From an uncultured bacterium (GTDB lineage Bacteria; Patescibacteriota; Dojkabacteria; B142; OLB20), in contig CALARN010000055.1 in NCBI GenBank assembly GCA_937889205.1, positions 1 through 16,017 on the forward strand: DNA of 16,017 nucleotides. Reading direction: 5' to 3'. Every line of letters starts with the position of its first letter. The first letter of the stretch is position 1. The translations under genes were made by a program, and so were the position numbers. Shown in pieces: positions 1 to 6,469 of this stretch. The notes beneath the pieces are model-generated. The model ran no database searches and was not told the origin of the DNA. It worked only from the letters and a program-made list of their open reading frames with translations.

Positions 1-550
1 CTGTTTTATATTCTGCAGTAAAAAGGTCTTTAATCAATACAGACATATCTAAAGAGTTAACATAATTATCATATACTAAACTAGTTTCTCCTGCTAGTAA
101 TTCTTTGCCTTCAAGAGTTAAATCAATGTGTTCAATTGAATGAACTATGTCATAGCAATTAAATTCTCTATTTAAATGAGAAAAGCCCCTTATAAATACT
201 TTATACGGATTATCAAAAGTGAAGACATTATACGAGAACGGAACATAGCCATAGCCCAATTCGTCAGTAGGGATATTAAGAAAAGTATAAGTTTTGTTCG
301 GATTTTCGCAATTAACTAATACTAGATCGACAAAGGTATCCCAATTACCAATACGAGGGATGCGCTTTTCTGGAAAAACTCGAAAAGTCATTCCTGTAAC
401 TCTAACAAATGCACTCACTGAAACTTCATCTTCATCTCCTAAAACATCGGGACTAAGGTTATTAAGTCTAATTTTAACAACAGAAAAAACTACAATTAGT
501 AGTAAGATTGCAATAGCAGTCAAGGTTTTATAGTTTAAACCGTTTGGCAT
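1..550 (-). CDS. Exported single-anchor protein of unknown function, 3' part outside the window
   Basis: The frame is open from an ATG at 548-550 down to the window edge, giving 183 residues with no stop, so the C-terminus is missing. Residues about 9-25 are a hydrophobic helix (TLTAIAILLLIVVFSVV), read as a signal anchor placing the rest outside the membrane. A VLG tripeptide in a short acidic stretch follows at about residues 35-41 (DVLGDED). The remainder is rich in beta-forming residues, with aromatic and Asn/Asp positions suggesting an extracellular beta-sandwich, but I recognise no family. Cys residues near positions 80 and 127 could pair. It is divergent from the exported-protein gene at 735, which has the same anchor-plus-VLG plan. 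No Shine-Dalgarno precedes the ATG. The reading frame is well supported; the function is unknown. Confidence 0.75.
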   Translation of the reverse strand, partial: MPNGLNYKTLTAIAILLLIVVFSVVKIRLNNLSPDVLGDEDEVSVSAFVRVTGMTFRVFPEKRIPRIGNWDTFVDLVLVNCENPNKTYTFLNIPTDELGYGYVPFSYNVFTFDNPYKVFIRGFSHLNREFNCYDIVHSIEHIDLTLEGKELLAGETSLVYDNYVNSLDMSVLIKDLFTAEYKT

Positions 551-570
551 AGTTAATAGTATCTAGTAAA

Positions 571-599
571 AATTTACTTGAGTTGTTGCAATAAGTCAA
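571..599 (-). promoter_or_regulatory. Putative sigma70-type promoter for the leftward exported-protein gene
   Basis: Read on the minus strand, TTGACT (594-599) and TAAATT (571-576) are separated by 17 bases and lie about 20-50 bases upstream of the ATG at 550. The match is moderate, and in such AT-rich DNA the -10 element alone would carry little weight. Confidence 0.4.
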
Positions 600-684
600 T
601 ATTTACGTAATTCGTCAACATTTATTAATACAGTATTTATCTAAACCCATATTGAATATTAGGTGTTTTGTATCAATTTTAATA

Positions 685-713
685 TTGATTAATAATCTTC
701 TTTAGCTTATGCT
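685..713 (+). promoter_or_regulatory. Putative sigma70-type promoter for the rightward exported-protein gene
   Basis: TTGATT (685-690) and TATGCT (708-713) have a 17-base spacer and would start transcription near 720, about 15 bases before the ATG at 735. The 551-734 gap between the two divergent genes is otherwise AT-rich with no other structure that I can see. Confidence 0.35.
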
Positions 714-734
714 TTAAACAATTAAGTTATTAAA

Positions 735-1352
735 ATGCAAACGAAAGACACAAATATTACCGTATTATTACTATTTAGTTTTTTTGTAATCATTTCTTAT
801 TCATCATTTATTTCAATATTTGCTTCCGGTTGGAGGTTTGAGCCAATTAATAAGAGCTTACGCAATGTCGTTGTTGGTAATAAGCAAGAAAAAGTGTTAG
901 GTGTTAGTGTTAAAAATGATTCAAATAGCTACTATGAAAAGAGAATTAATCTTTTAGATCAAAAAGCTTATATGTTTGACAATAATATTATTGAAGTTAA
1001 TGGATTAGTTATATTTGAAACTACTGAGGCATCAGAAATAAAACTAAATAATAATGCCTTAATTAAAGGTATTAAAATTAATAAAAATCCAGAATGTAAA
1101 TTAGTTGGTATTAATCTCTCATATGACAATAAGCAATCATGGGTATATTGGGATGGGGTAGGCTGGGAAAAAAATGAGGAGAATAGTTTAGATAAATTCA
1201 TGGCTAGTGAATTCTTTGAAAATATTAAACAAACAGACTATATTCTTAATAATGGTTTCTTGCCTGGAATTTCTGAAAACCTACATTTTAGGTTGGCGCT
1301 AAATTCTAAAACATGTTCTTTTATCGAGGCTTCAGTTAGTTTTAAAAGGTAA
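735..1352 (+). CDS. Exported single-anchor surface protein with a YWDGxxW beta domain
   Basis: This 205-residue protein has an N-terminal hydrophobic helix at about residues 9-31 and then a VLG tripeptide in KVLGVSV near residue 54. It looks like a signal-anchored extracellular protein. The C-terminal half (about residues 115-205) has the pattern 'Cys, INLSYDN, SWVYWDGVGWEK, long acidic helix, FRLALNS, Cys, SVSF'. From memory, this resembles a module of exported CPR proteins in which a 'S-D-G-x-W-Y-Y-W-N/D-G-x-x-W' strand pair is followed by a 'F-R-x-x-L-N-S' strand; I cannot name a database family. The Cys residues before LVGINLSY and after LNSKT may form a disulfide. The gene is divergent from a similarly anchored protein at 1-550 and convergent with the O-antigen-ligase-like gene. 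No Shine-Dalgarno is seen. Confidence 0.75.
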   Translation: MQTKDTNITVLLLFSFFVIISYSSFISIFASGWRFEPINKSLRNVVVGNKQEKVLGVSVKNDSNSYYEKRINLLDQKAYMFDNNIIEVNGLVIFETTEASEIKLNNNALIKGIKINKNPECKLVGINLSYDNKQSWVYWDGVGWEKNEENSLDKFMASEFFENIKQTDYILNNGFLPGISENLHFRLALNSKTCSFIEASVSFKR

Positions 1353-1569
1353 CATAAATATATCATTAAAATTTGCTTGCTTTCCTGTTTCACAGGGTAT
1401 TTGTTTGTAACCGGCCGTGAATCATCTTCAGACAGGTAATCTGTTGTGGAAAAATATTTATACACTACTCAATAATTACGATTGTTGAATAGCATGCTAA
1501 TAAAGCTTATTAGTGGGTGCCACGTTTAATAGGTCTGTAGGGAGAGGTATTTGTAAAAATGCGAATAAC
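1353..1569. other. Hairpin-rich convergent intergenic region without a gene
   Basis: This 217-base gap separates two convergent genes. It contains CCTGT-TTC-ACAGG (1384-1396); an 8-bp stem with a TACG loop and one G-T pair (1469-1476 with 1481-1488); and CTAATAA-AGC-TTATTAG (1497-1513), which extends by two wobble pairs. None has a proper T-run on either strand, so a classical intrinsic terminator is not evident. Stretches such as ACCGGCCGTG (1410-1419) are more G+C-rich than the surrounding DNA. It may be a weak bidirectional terminator or a small structured RNA. I found no credible open frame in it. Confidence 0.4.
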
Positions 1570-3810
1570 CTATTTTGCTTTAAGTAATTCAAGCTTTTGA
1601 ATTAAGTAGCTATTAAATGTTGATGATTGAGAATAGAATTTCTCTAAGGAAATTTGGTATAAATTTTGAGCATCTTCTTTTTTGTTTCTTGCCTCGAGAT
1701 AATCACCAAATTGAATGATTGTTTGTCTGTATGATGGCTGTAGGTCATAGGCTTTTAAGTATACTTGCTCAGCTTCACTCCTTTTTGCTTCATCTGCATT
1801 AAATTGATAAATAAAAGCAAGTATTAAATAATTGTCAGGATTATTCTTATTAAGCTCTAAAGCATTACTAATTGACACTAGTGTTTCATTCCCAAATCTT
1901 GTTCCCTGAGAAATCTCGGTAAGCCTTTTAAAAATCACTGCTGATTGTTGCCAATTTTCATAGTTTTCCGGATTAGTTTTTACTGCAGCATCTAAGCTTG
2001 TAGTAATTAGATTTAGTAAGTAGTTTGCTGCTAATTCTTTCTCTTGTCTTTCAGTTTCTGTTAATTGCTCATCTATTAACTGATTTGCAAATAGTTCATC
2101 AAGTTTAGTAAGAGCTATTGTTGCTTTACTACTTTGATAATAATCTCTGTTTGGATTTAGTATCGATGCGGCAAGTATTTTGTCATAGGCAAGATTGTAT
2201 TGATTGTTGATACTTGCCTTAATGCCATCGCTGAAATGTTTTTCGGCATAGATATTTATGGTTGTGGTTACAATAATGACTACTGCAAATATTATTAGAA
2301 TAATGCCAAATATAAAACTAATAATATTTACTTCTTTGTCTGTATTATACTGATCAACAATCTTTACGCGTGCTTCAAATTTATAAGTCTTATCTGGGTT
2401 GCCTAAGTAATATAGTTTTGTTCCAATAGCAATAAATAGCCAGCTATAAAAAAGAAACAGGAGAGAATGAATAAAAATAAAGAAACTAATAACAAATATT
2501 GCTAAAGTGATAGATAGTACAATAAGTGATTTTTTTTGTTTTGAAACCTCATCCTTATAAATCGAAGAGCTAACGAATTGAAATATTTTTAGACAAAAAG
2601 CACCAAATATTATGATCGCGCCCAATATTCCGCTACCTGTTAACAGCATTTCAATTTGGGTATTGGCCACTGAATAATTAGCAGTCCAATTACTTTGCTG
2701 GTTCTGGCTCATAGGTCTGAATTGAGGAAATAAGTAGCCGTATGTATCTTGCCCTGTGCCAATAATGATTGATTTTAATTTATATTTTTCAAAAGTACCT
2801 TCAATAATTTCTTTGCTTGTTTCAAATGGAATTCTAGGATAAAACTCAATGTTAATTTGTTTTTTGTTTCCCAAAATGCCACTAAGTATTTGGTTTTTAG
2901 TATTGTTATCGAAGGAAAAAATTAAAGTAATAACTAGAAATAACAAAATTATTAGATTATAAGGAAGTTTATTTTTGGTTTCAAAATGCTTAGCTTTTTT
3001 AATAAATAAAACGCTTAAAATTGTTGTAAAAATTAATATCAACCACAACATGATATCAGAGCTGTTATTATCAATTGAATTTGTACTTACAAAAATAGCT
3101 ATAACTAATGTAATAGTAATTATTAAGCCCTTTATTGAAGATAGTAGTGAGTTAGTTTTTTTATTTAGTAATAAGAATATTGAAATAGGAAAGGCTAATA
3201 AAAATAATTGTGGCAAAGCATTGGTTGAGCCGACAGGACTAAAAAGTGGAGATTCGATAAATTTAAAATCTGGGTTGCCTGTTGTGATTGAATTTATTAA
3301 CGAGTCTAGAACGCCAAAGGCTTTTAAAATTGAAAAAATTGCTACAAACCAAATGGAGTAGGCTGCATTTCTTAATAACTGTTTCAGTACATCAACATTA
3401 TCAATATTATTGACAATTAAATAATAAAGGCCAACGAGAATAATGGTAATCAGGAAACCACCCGTTAATTTCATATGATATCCCCAAAAACTAGTATCAG
3501 GGCTGATGGATAGTATAGTTGATATTAATAAAATAATAACGGAGATTAGTATTGGCAAGTCAAGGAATGTCTTAATAGAGCTAAATCGCTTCTTAATTAT
3601 CACATTTATTCCCCAAATCATTAATAAGATGGCAACAACAATAATTAGAAAGAACCCTTTTGCAATTTCATAATACTCTTCGGTTTCGATTGAAAATATC
3701 CAAGGTAGCAAAAAAATTAGCAAATTTAATCCTCCGACAACAATAATGTTAGAAAGAGAGGGGTTACTTTGGGCAAGCCTTTGATGATAAGTGTTTACTT
3801 TAGGTGGCAT
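1570..3810 (-). CDS. O-antigen-ligase-like (Wzy/WaaL) membrane protein with C-terminal TPR-like helices
   Basis: This 746-residue protein has about ten to twelve hydrophobic helices up to roughly residue 520, then a soluble helical tail. A large extracytoplasmic loop (about 300-385) carries GTGQDTYGYLFPQFRP (351-366), followed by ANTQIEMLLTGSGILG. This layout is typical of the Wzy_C/O-antigen ligase superfamily, which joins or polymerises lipid-linked glycans outside the membrane. Residues about 525-746 contain repeated helix pairs with TPR-like signatures (for example NNPDNYLILAFIYQF and PSYRQTIIQFGDYLEARNK). This ligase-plus-TPR arrangement is common in CPR genomes and may serve S-layer or surface protein glycosylation; that role is inference. 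No glycosyltransferase genes lie nearby. The ATG at 3810 follows a plausible promoter. The superfamily call is good; the substrate is unknown. Confidence 0.8.
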   Translation of the reverse strand: MPPKVNTYHQRLAQSNPSLSNIIVVGGLNLLIFLLPWIFSIETEEYYEIAKGFFLIIVVAILLMIWGINVIIKKRFSSIKTFLDLPILISVIILLISTILSISPDTSFWGYHMKLTGGFLITIILVGLYYLIVNNIDNVDVLKQLLRNAAYSIWFVAIFSILKAFGVLDSLINSITTGNPDFKFIESPLFSPVGSTNALPQLFLLAFPISIFLLLNKKTNSLLSSIKGLIITITLVIAIFVSTNSIDNNSSDIMLWLILIFTTILSVLFIKKAKHFETKNKLPYNLIILLFLVITLIFSFDNNTKNQILSGILGNKKQINIEFYPRIPFETSKEIIEGTFEKYKLKSIIIGTGQDTYGYLFPQFRPMSQNQQSNWTANYSVANTQIEMLLTGSGILGAIIIFGAFCLKIFQFVSSSIYKDEVSKQKKSLIVLSITLAIFVISFFIFIHSLLFLFYSWLFIAIGTKLYYLGNPDKTYKFEARVKIVDQYNTDKEVNIISFIFGIILIIFAVVIIVTTTINIYAEKHFSDGIKASINNQYNLAYDKILAASILNPNRDYYQSSKATIALTKLDELFANQLIDEQLTETERQEKELAANYLLNLITTSLDAAVKTNPENYENWQQSAVIFKRLTEISQGTRFGNETLVSISNALELNKNNPDNYLILAFIYQFNADEAKRSEAEQVYLKAYDLQPSYRQTIIQFGDYLEARNKKEDAQNLYQISLEKFYSQSSTFNSYLIQKLELLKAK

Positions 3811-3832
3811 TAATCAAAATTATTGAAAAATA

Positions 3833-3860
3833 TTTATAAAGTTTCGCTAATAATGTACAA
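3833..3860 (-). promoter_or_regulatory. Putative promoter for the O-antigen-ligase-like gene
   Basis: On the minus strand, TTGTAC (3855-3860) and TATAAA (3833-3838) have a 16-base spacer, predicting a start near 3826 and a leader of about 16 bases before the ATG at 3810. Its -35 element directly abuts that of the divergent promoter at 3861. Confidence 0.45.
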
Positions 3861-3889
3861 TTGGGGATACTTTATTAATCTAGTATAAG
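3861..3889 (+). promoter_or_regulatory. Putative promoter giving a leaderless transcript for the gene at 3897
   Basis: TTGGGG (3861-3866) and TATAAG (3884-3889) have a 17-base spacer. Only seven bases separate the -10 element from the ATG at 3897, so the predicted first transcribed base falls at or next to the start codon. No Shine-Dalgarno sequence is present. Confidence 0.45.
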
Positions 3890-3896
3890 TAAAAAT

Positions 3897-4283
3897 ATGA
3901 ATGATGTAAACGGAGCTCCTTCAAATAAAGACCAGAACGTCTTAAGCTTTATGGTGCAGTTAGTACAAGAAAGGTATGGAGATGATACAGAAATAAATTT
4001 TCTTAATCAAGAAGCCGATAGATTATATGATATTTTTGGCAATAATCTTGTATCGTATTTTGAGCCGATGCTCAGTGATAATCAAAAGATAAAATTTGAT
4101 GAGATGGTTAAGCAAGGCGGTGATCAAGAGAAATTATTAGCATTTCTAGTGGAATCTATTCCAGATTTAGAAAATAAAATTATGCAAGTACTAATTGCCT
4201 TTAGAAATGCATATCTAACTGAACAGCAAAATACGCAGACTTATAATCAACCCCAGCAGGGCAATCAGTTGGTTGAACAATAA
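3897..4283 (+). CDS. Small acidic helical protein of unknown function (DUF5663-like)
   Basis: This 128-residue soluble protein has no signal peptide or membrane helix. After a disordered N-terminus it is predicted mostly helical and acidic (LNQEADRLYDIFGNNLVSYF, then MLSDNQKIKFDEMVKQG, then LLAFLVESIPDLENKIMQVL), ending in a Gln/Asn-rich tail from about residue 110. The 'L-x-x-Q-x-x-F-x-x-L-x-x-G/D ... L-x-x-F-L-x-x-x-I/V-P-D' pattern resembles the small helical DUF5663-type proteins found in CPR bacteria; this is from memory and moderate at best. It is transcribed divergently from the O-antigen-ligase-like gene from a promoter pair with adjacent -35 elements, so the two may be co-regulated. 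The start is supported by the promoter placing transcription right at the ATG. Confidence 0.65.
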   Translation: MNDVNGAPSNKDQNVLSFMVQLVQERYGDDTEINFLNQEADRLYDIFGNNLVSYFEPMLSDNQKIKFDEMVKQGGDQEKLLAFLVESIPDLENKIMQVLIAFRNAYLTEQQNTQTYNQPQQGNQLVEQ

Positions 4284-4305
4284 TAATCCAAAAACTAGAA
4301 TCTGT

Positions 4306-4334
4306 TTGTTTTTTATAGTTAATTCGCATATAAT
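4306..4334 (+). promoter_or_regulatory. Promoter upstream of tRNA-Leu and the following operon
   Basis: TTGTTT (4306-4311) and a perfect TATAAT (4329-4334) are separated by 17 bases. The predicted start is near 4341, about 36 bases before the mature tRNA. No other convincing promoter or terminator lies between here and the gene at 4473, so it probably also serves the downstream protein genes. Confidence 0.55.
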
Positions 4335-4344
4335 CAATGCTGTA

Positions 4345-4371
4345 ATTGATTAGCCAGTATGGTTAATTGAT
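4345..4371 (+). other. Eleven-pair hairpin in the 5' leader of tRNA-Leu
   Basis: ATTGATTAGCC (4345-4355) can pair along its whole length, including three G-T pairs, with GGTTAATTGAT (4361-4371) around an AGTAT loop. It would form at the very 5' end of the predicted transcript and ends five bases before the tRNA. The same arms contain an 8-base direct repeat TAATTGAT (4343-4350 and 4364-4371). Confidence 0.4.
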
Positions 4372-4376
4372 ATTAT

Positions 4377-4458
4377 GCCGAAGTGGTGAAATAGGTATAC
4401 ACGCACGACTCAAAATCGTGTCCCGCAAGGGGTGAGGGTTCGATTCCCTCCTTCGGTA
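4377..4458 (+). tRNA. tRNA-Leu, anticodon CAA
   Basis: The cloverleaf is complete in 82 bases. Acceptor stem: GCCGAAG with CTTCGGT (one G-U). D arm: GTG/CAC with a GG-containing loop. Anticodon arm: CACGA-CTCAAAA-TCGTG, with CAA at the anticodon position, reading UUG. There is a long variable arm with a CCC/GGG stem, as in class II tRNAs, and a T arm GAGGG-TTCGATT-CCCTC. The discriminator base is A, as expected for leucine. The CCA end is not encoded (ATT follows), so CCA must be added enzymatically. A promoter lies 43-71 bases upstream. The protein gene at 4473 begins 14 bases downstream with no terminator between, suggesting a shared transcript. Confidence 0.95.
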
Positions 4459-4472
4459 TTATATTCTTATTT

Positions 4473-5162
4473 ATGTTATTTAGCGCCCCAATGCCATCTT
4501 TAATATTAGATTTTTTAAATTTCAACAAAAATATTGATTATGCAATACTTTTGCCCTTGGCAGTTATATATGTATTTGTATTTTGGGCAATTGTTTCTGG
4601 TTGGGTTTTTATTGATGCTACAAAAAGAACTAAGAGCAAAACTAAAGGGATATTAATTGGAGTTGGAAATATAATTTTTGGCGTCCCTTTCTTAATTTTA
4701 TATTTACTAATTAGACCAAGTGATTTTGATTTAGATTTTGAGAGTGAGAGCAACGGGGGTGTTAATGTCCCTGTTGTAAATTTTGTTGGAAAAGATGGAA
4801 TGGTTATGTCTTTAGAGCTCAGAATAAACTCGGCAAAATTGGCACAAGAAAATGCAAGTGAAATGAAGGTTGATGTTAGTTTTGATTCTCAAGATGATAA
4901 TAAAAAAATAATTAATCTTCAAGATAACGAGCCGGAAATTGTTATTACACAGACGGTAAAGGGCCCAGAGATTAAAACTGAAAATAAATCGATTCGCAAG
5001 AAGCTTGCAAGCTTTAAAAATGCATTTTCAAAAGTAATTAAAAATCAAAAGCTAGAAGAGAAGAAAGAGGTTAAAACTGAAACAGAACCAGAAAATAAAG
5101 ACGAACAATTGCAAGTAGCTCCTCAAAAGAAGAATAAAAAGAAGAACAAAAAACACAGATAA
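4473..5162 (+). CDS. Membrane protein with two N-terminal helices and a Lys/Glu-rich cytoplasmic tail
   Basis: This 229-residue protein is of unknown function. Two hydrophobic helices (about residues 20-45 and 59-82) are joined by a short basic loop, IDATKRTKSKTK, and the second ends in YLLIRP. From memory, the pattern 'W-x-x-D-x-x-x-R ... YLLxRP' is a frequent membrane hairpin in small CPR proteins. The positive-inside rule puts the loop in the cytoplasm, which would leave both protein ends on the outer face; the topology is uncertain. The rest is hydrophilic, with a very basic C-terminus (APQKKNKKKNKKHR) that could contact nucleic acid or acidic surfaces. It starts 14 bases after tRNA-Leu and is followed after 18 bases by the M16 peptidase gene. 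The ATG at 4491 is an alternative start; neither has a Shine-Dalgarno. Confidence 0.7.
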   Translation: MLFSAPMPSLILDFLNFNKNIDYAILLPLAVIYVFVFWAIVSGWVFIDATKRTKSKTKGILIGVGNIIFGVPFLILYLLIRPSDFDLDFESESNGGVNVPVVNFVGKDGMVMSLELRINSAKLAQENASEMKVDVSFDSQDDNKKIINLQDNEPEIVITQTVKGPEIKTENKSIRKKLASFKNAFSKVIKNQKLEEKKEVKTETEPENKDEQLQVAPQKKNKKKNKKHR

Positions 5163-5180
5163 AAAAATTTCAAAAAATAT

Positions 5181-6446
5181 ATGAAACATAAAATAAAAAC
5201 TTTAGCGAATGGCTTAACTGTTCTTATGGTTAACGACAAAAAATGCCCAAGTATAACAGTAATGGTAATAGTTAAAGCAGGTGGTCGTAACGAGAATTCC
5301 CAAAATACCGGTATAGCACACTTAATTGAGCACAATTTATTTAAGGGGACAAAGAAGTTTCCTTCTAGTAAGTTGCTTTCTTATGCTGTAGAAAATTTAG
5401 GAGCATATCAAAATGCATATACCGGCAAAGAGGCTACGAGTTATTATATTAAAGGCCCAAAACAAAATGCAATTCCAATGATTGAGATATTAGCGGATAT
5501 GATAAAGAATCCAATATTTCCTCAAAAAGAGTTTGAGAAAGAGAAAAAAGTTGTAATTGAAGAGATAAAAATGTACGAAGACCATCCAAGTTATAAAGCC
5601 TATCGATTGTTCTTGAATAATCTTTTTAAAGCGAATCAAATAGGGCAAGATATTGCAGGTACTATTGATACTGTCTCAAAAATTAGTGTTGAGCAATGCA
5701 AAGAATTTATTTCTAACAACTATATTGCAAATAATACTTTGGTTATTGTTTCAGGTAGTTTCAAGCAAATTGAGATTTTAAATGTTATAAAGCAAAACTT
5801 AAAAGAATTAAAGAAAGGGACGATTTTATCGCCAGAAAAATTTTCACCTAATAAGCTTAATGGTAGGGTAGAGAAATATAATAAAGAAATTGAGCAAACT
5901 CATATTGTTATAGGAGGATTCGCACCTGGTAGTGATGTTGAATATAATGAAATTATACCTTTTAGATTAGGTATTACTATTATGTCGGGTGGAATGGGTT
6001 CGAAATTGACTCAAAAAATCCGTGAAGAGTTAGGGCTTGCATATTATATTGATATGGGTTATCAGACTTATTCAGAAATTGGGCAATTTAATATTTCACT
6101 AGGGGTTGATCATAAAAGGGTTAATGAGGCAATTAACGAGGTATTAGTTGAACTTAAGGCTCTAAAAGATGGTGATATTACCGATGATGAATTTGCGAGA
6201 GCAAAAAACTATATCTTAGGGATGATGTCAACATCATTTGAAACATCGAGCGATATTGCATCATGGTATGGAAGCTTATTAGCTTCAAATCAGAAGATTA
6301 TATCTGGAGAAGAAGTGATAGAAATTATTAACAATATTAAAAAAGAGGATGTCGTTAATGCTTGGGAACCATGGTTAAGCAAGAAAAATCTCATTGTGGT
6401 AACTTATGGGAAGGCTAAGTCAAAAATTGTATTAAAAAATATTTAG
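5181..6446 (+). CDS. M16-family zinc metallopeptidase (processing-peptidase-like)
   Basis: This 421-residue protein has the inverted zinc motif HxxEH as H47-L-I-E50-H51, with the third zinc ligand at E128 (VVIEEIKM), 77 residues later as in pitrilysin-type enzymes. E50 would be the catalytic base. The second half has the usual inactive repeat, including SGGMGSKLTQKIREELGLAYY, the family's substrate-binding region. The length fits one M16B subunit, which usually works as a dimer enclosing a chamber and cleaves unfolded or short peptides. No signal peptide is seen, so it is probably cytoplasmic. The residue after the motif is Asn where Met or Leu is common; this should not affect zinc binding. 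It sits between two membrane protein genes (gaps of 18 and 23 bases). No partner subunit gene is visible. Confidence 0.93.
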   Translation: MKHKIKTLANGLTVLMVNDKKCPSITVMVIVKAGGRNENSQNTGIAHLIEHNLFKGTKKFPSSKLLSYAVENLGAYQNAYTGKEATSYYIKGPKQNAIPMIEILADMIKNPIFPQKEFEKEKKVVIEEIKMYEDHPSYKAYRLFLNNLFKANQIGQDIAGTIDTVSKISVEQCKEFISNNYIANNTLVIVSGSFKQIEILNVIKQNLKELKKGTILSPEKFSPNKLNGRVEKYNKEIEQTHIVIGGFAPGSDVEYNEIIPFRLGITIMSGGMGSKLTQKIREELGLAYYIDMGYQTYSEIGQFNISLGVDHKRVNEAINEVLVELKALKDGDITDDEFARAKNYILGMMSTSFETSSDIASWYGSLLASNQKIISGEEVIEIINNIKKEDVVNAWEPWLSKKNLIVVTYGKAKSKIVLKNI

Positions 6447-6469
6447 AGATTATTTTGTAGCTAAAATGT

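Noticed and set aside
294..533. 79-codon plus-strand open frame near the left edge
   Set aside because: The minus-strand frame starting at 550 covers the same DNA, runs to the window edge and has a membrane anchor, so this is its shadow.
1238..1465. 75-codon minus-strand open frame spanning the end of the exported-protein gene and the convergent gap
   Set aside because: It overlaps a supported gene antisense and has no family resemblance; the gap part contains hairpins that explain it better as non-coding.
2975..3361. 128-codon plus-strand open frame inside the O-antigen-ligase-like gene
   Set aside because: It is fully antisense to a well-supported membrane protein gene, and its translation shows no domain; it reflects the AT-rich codon pattern on the opposite strand.
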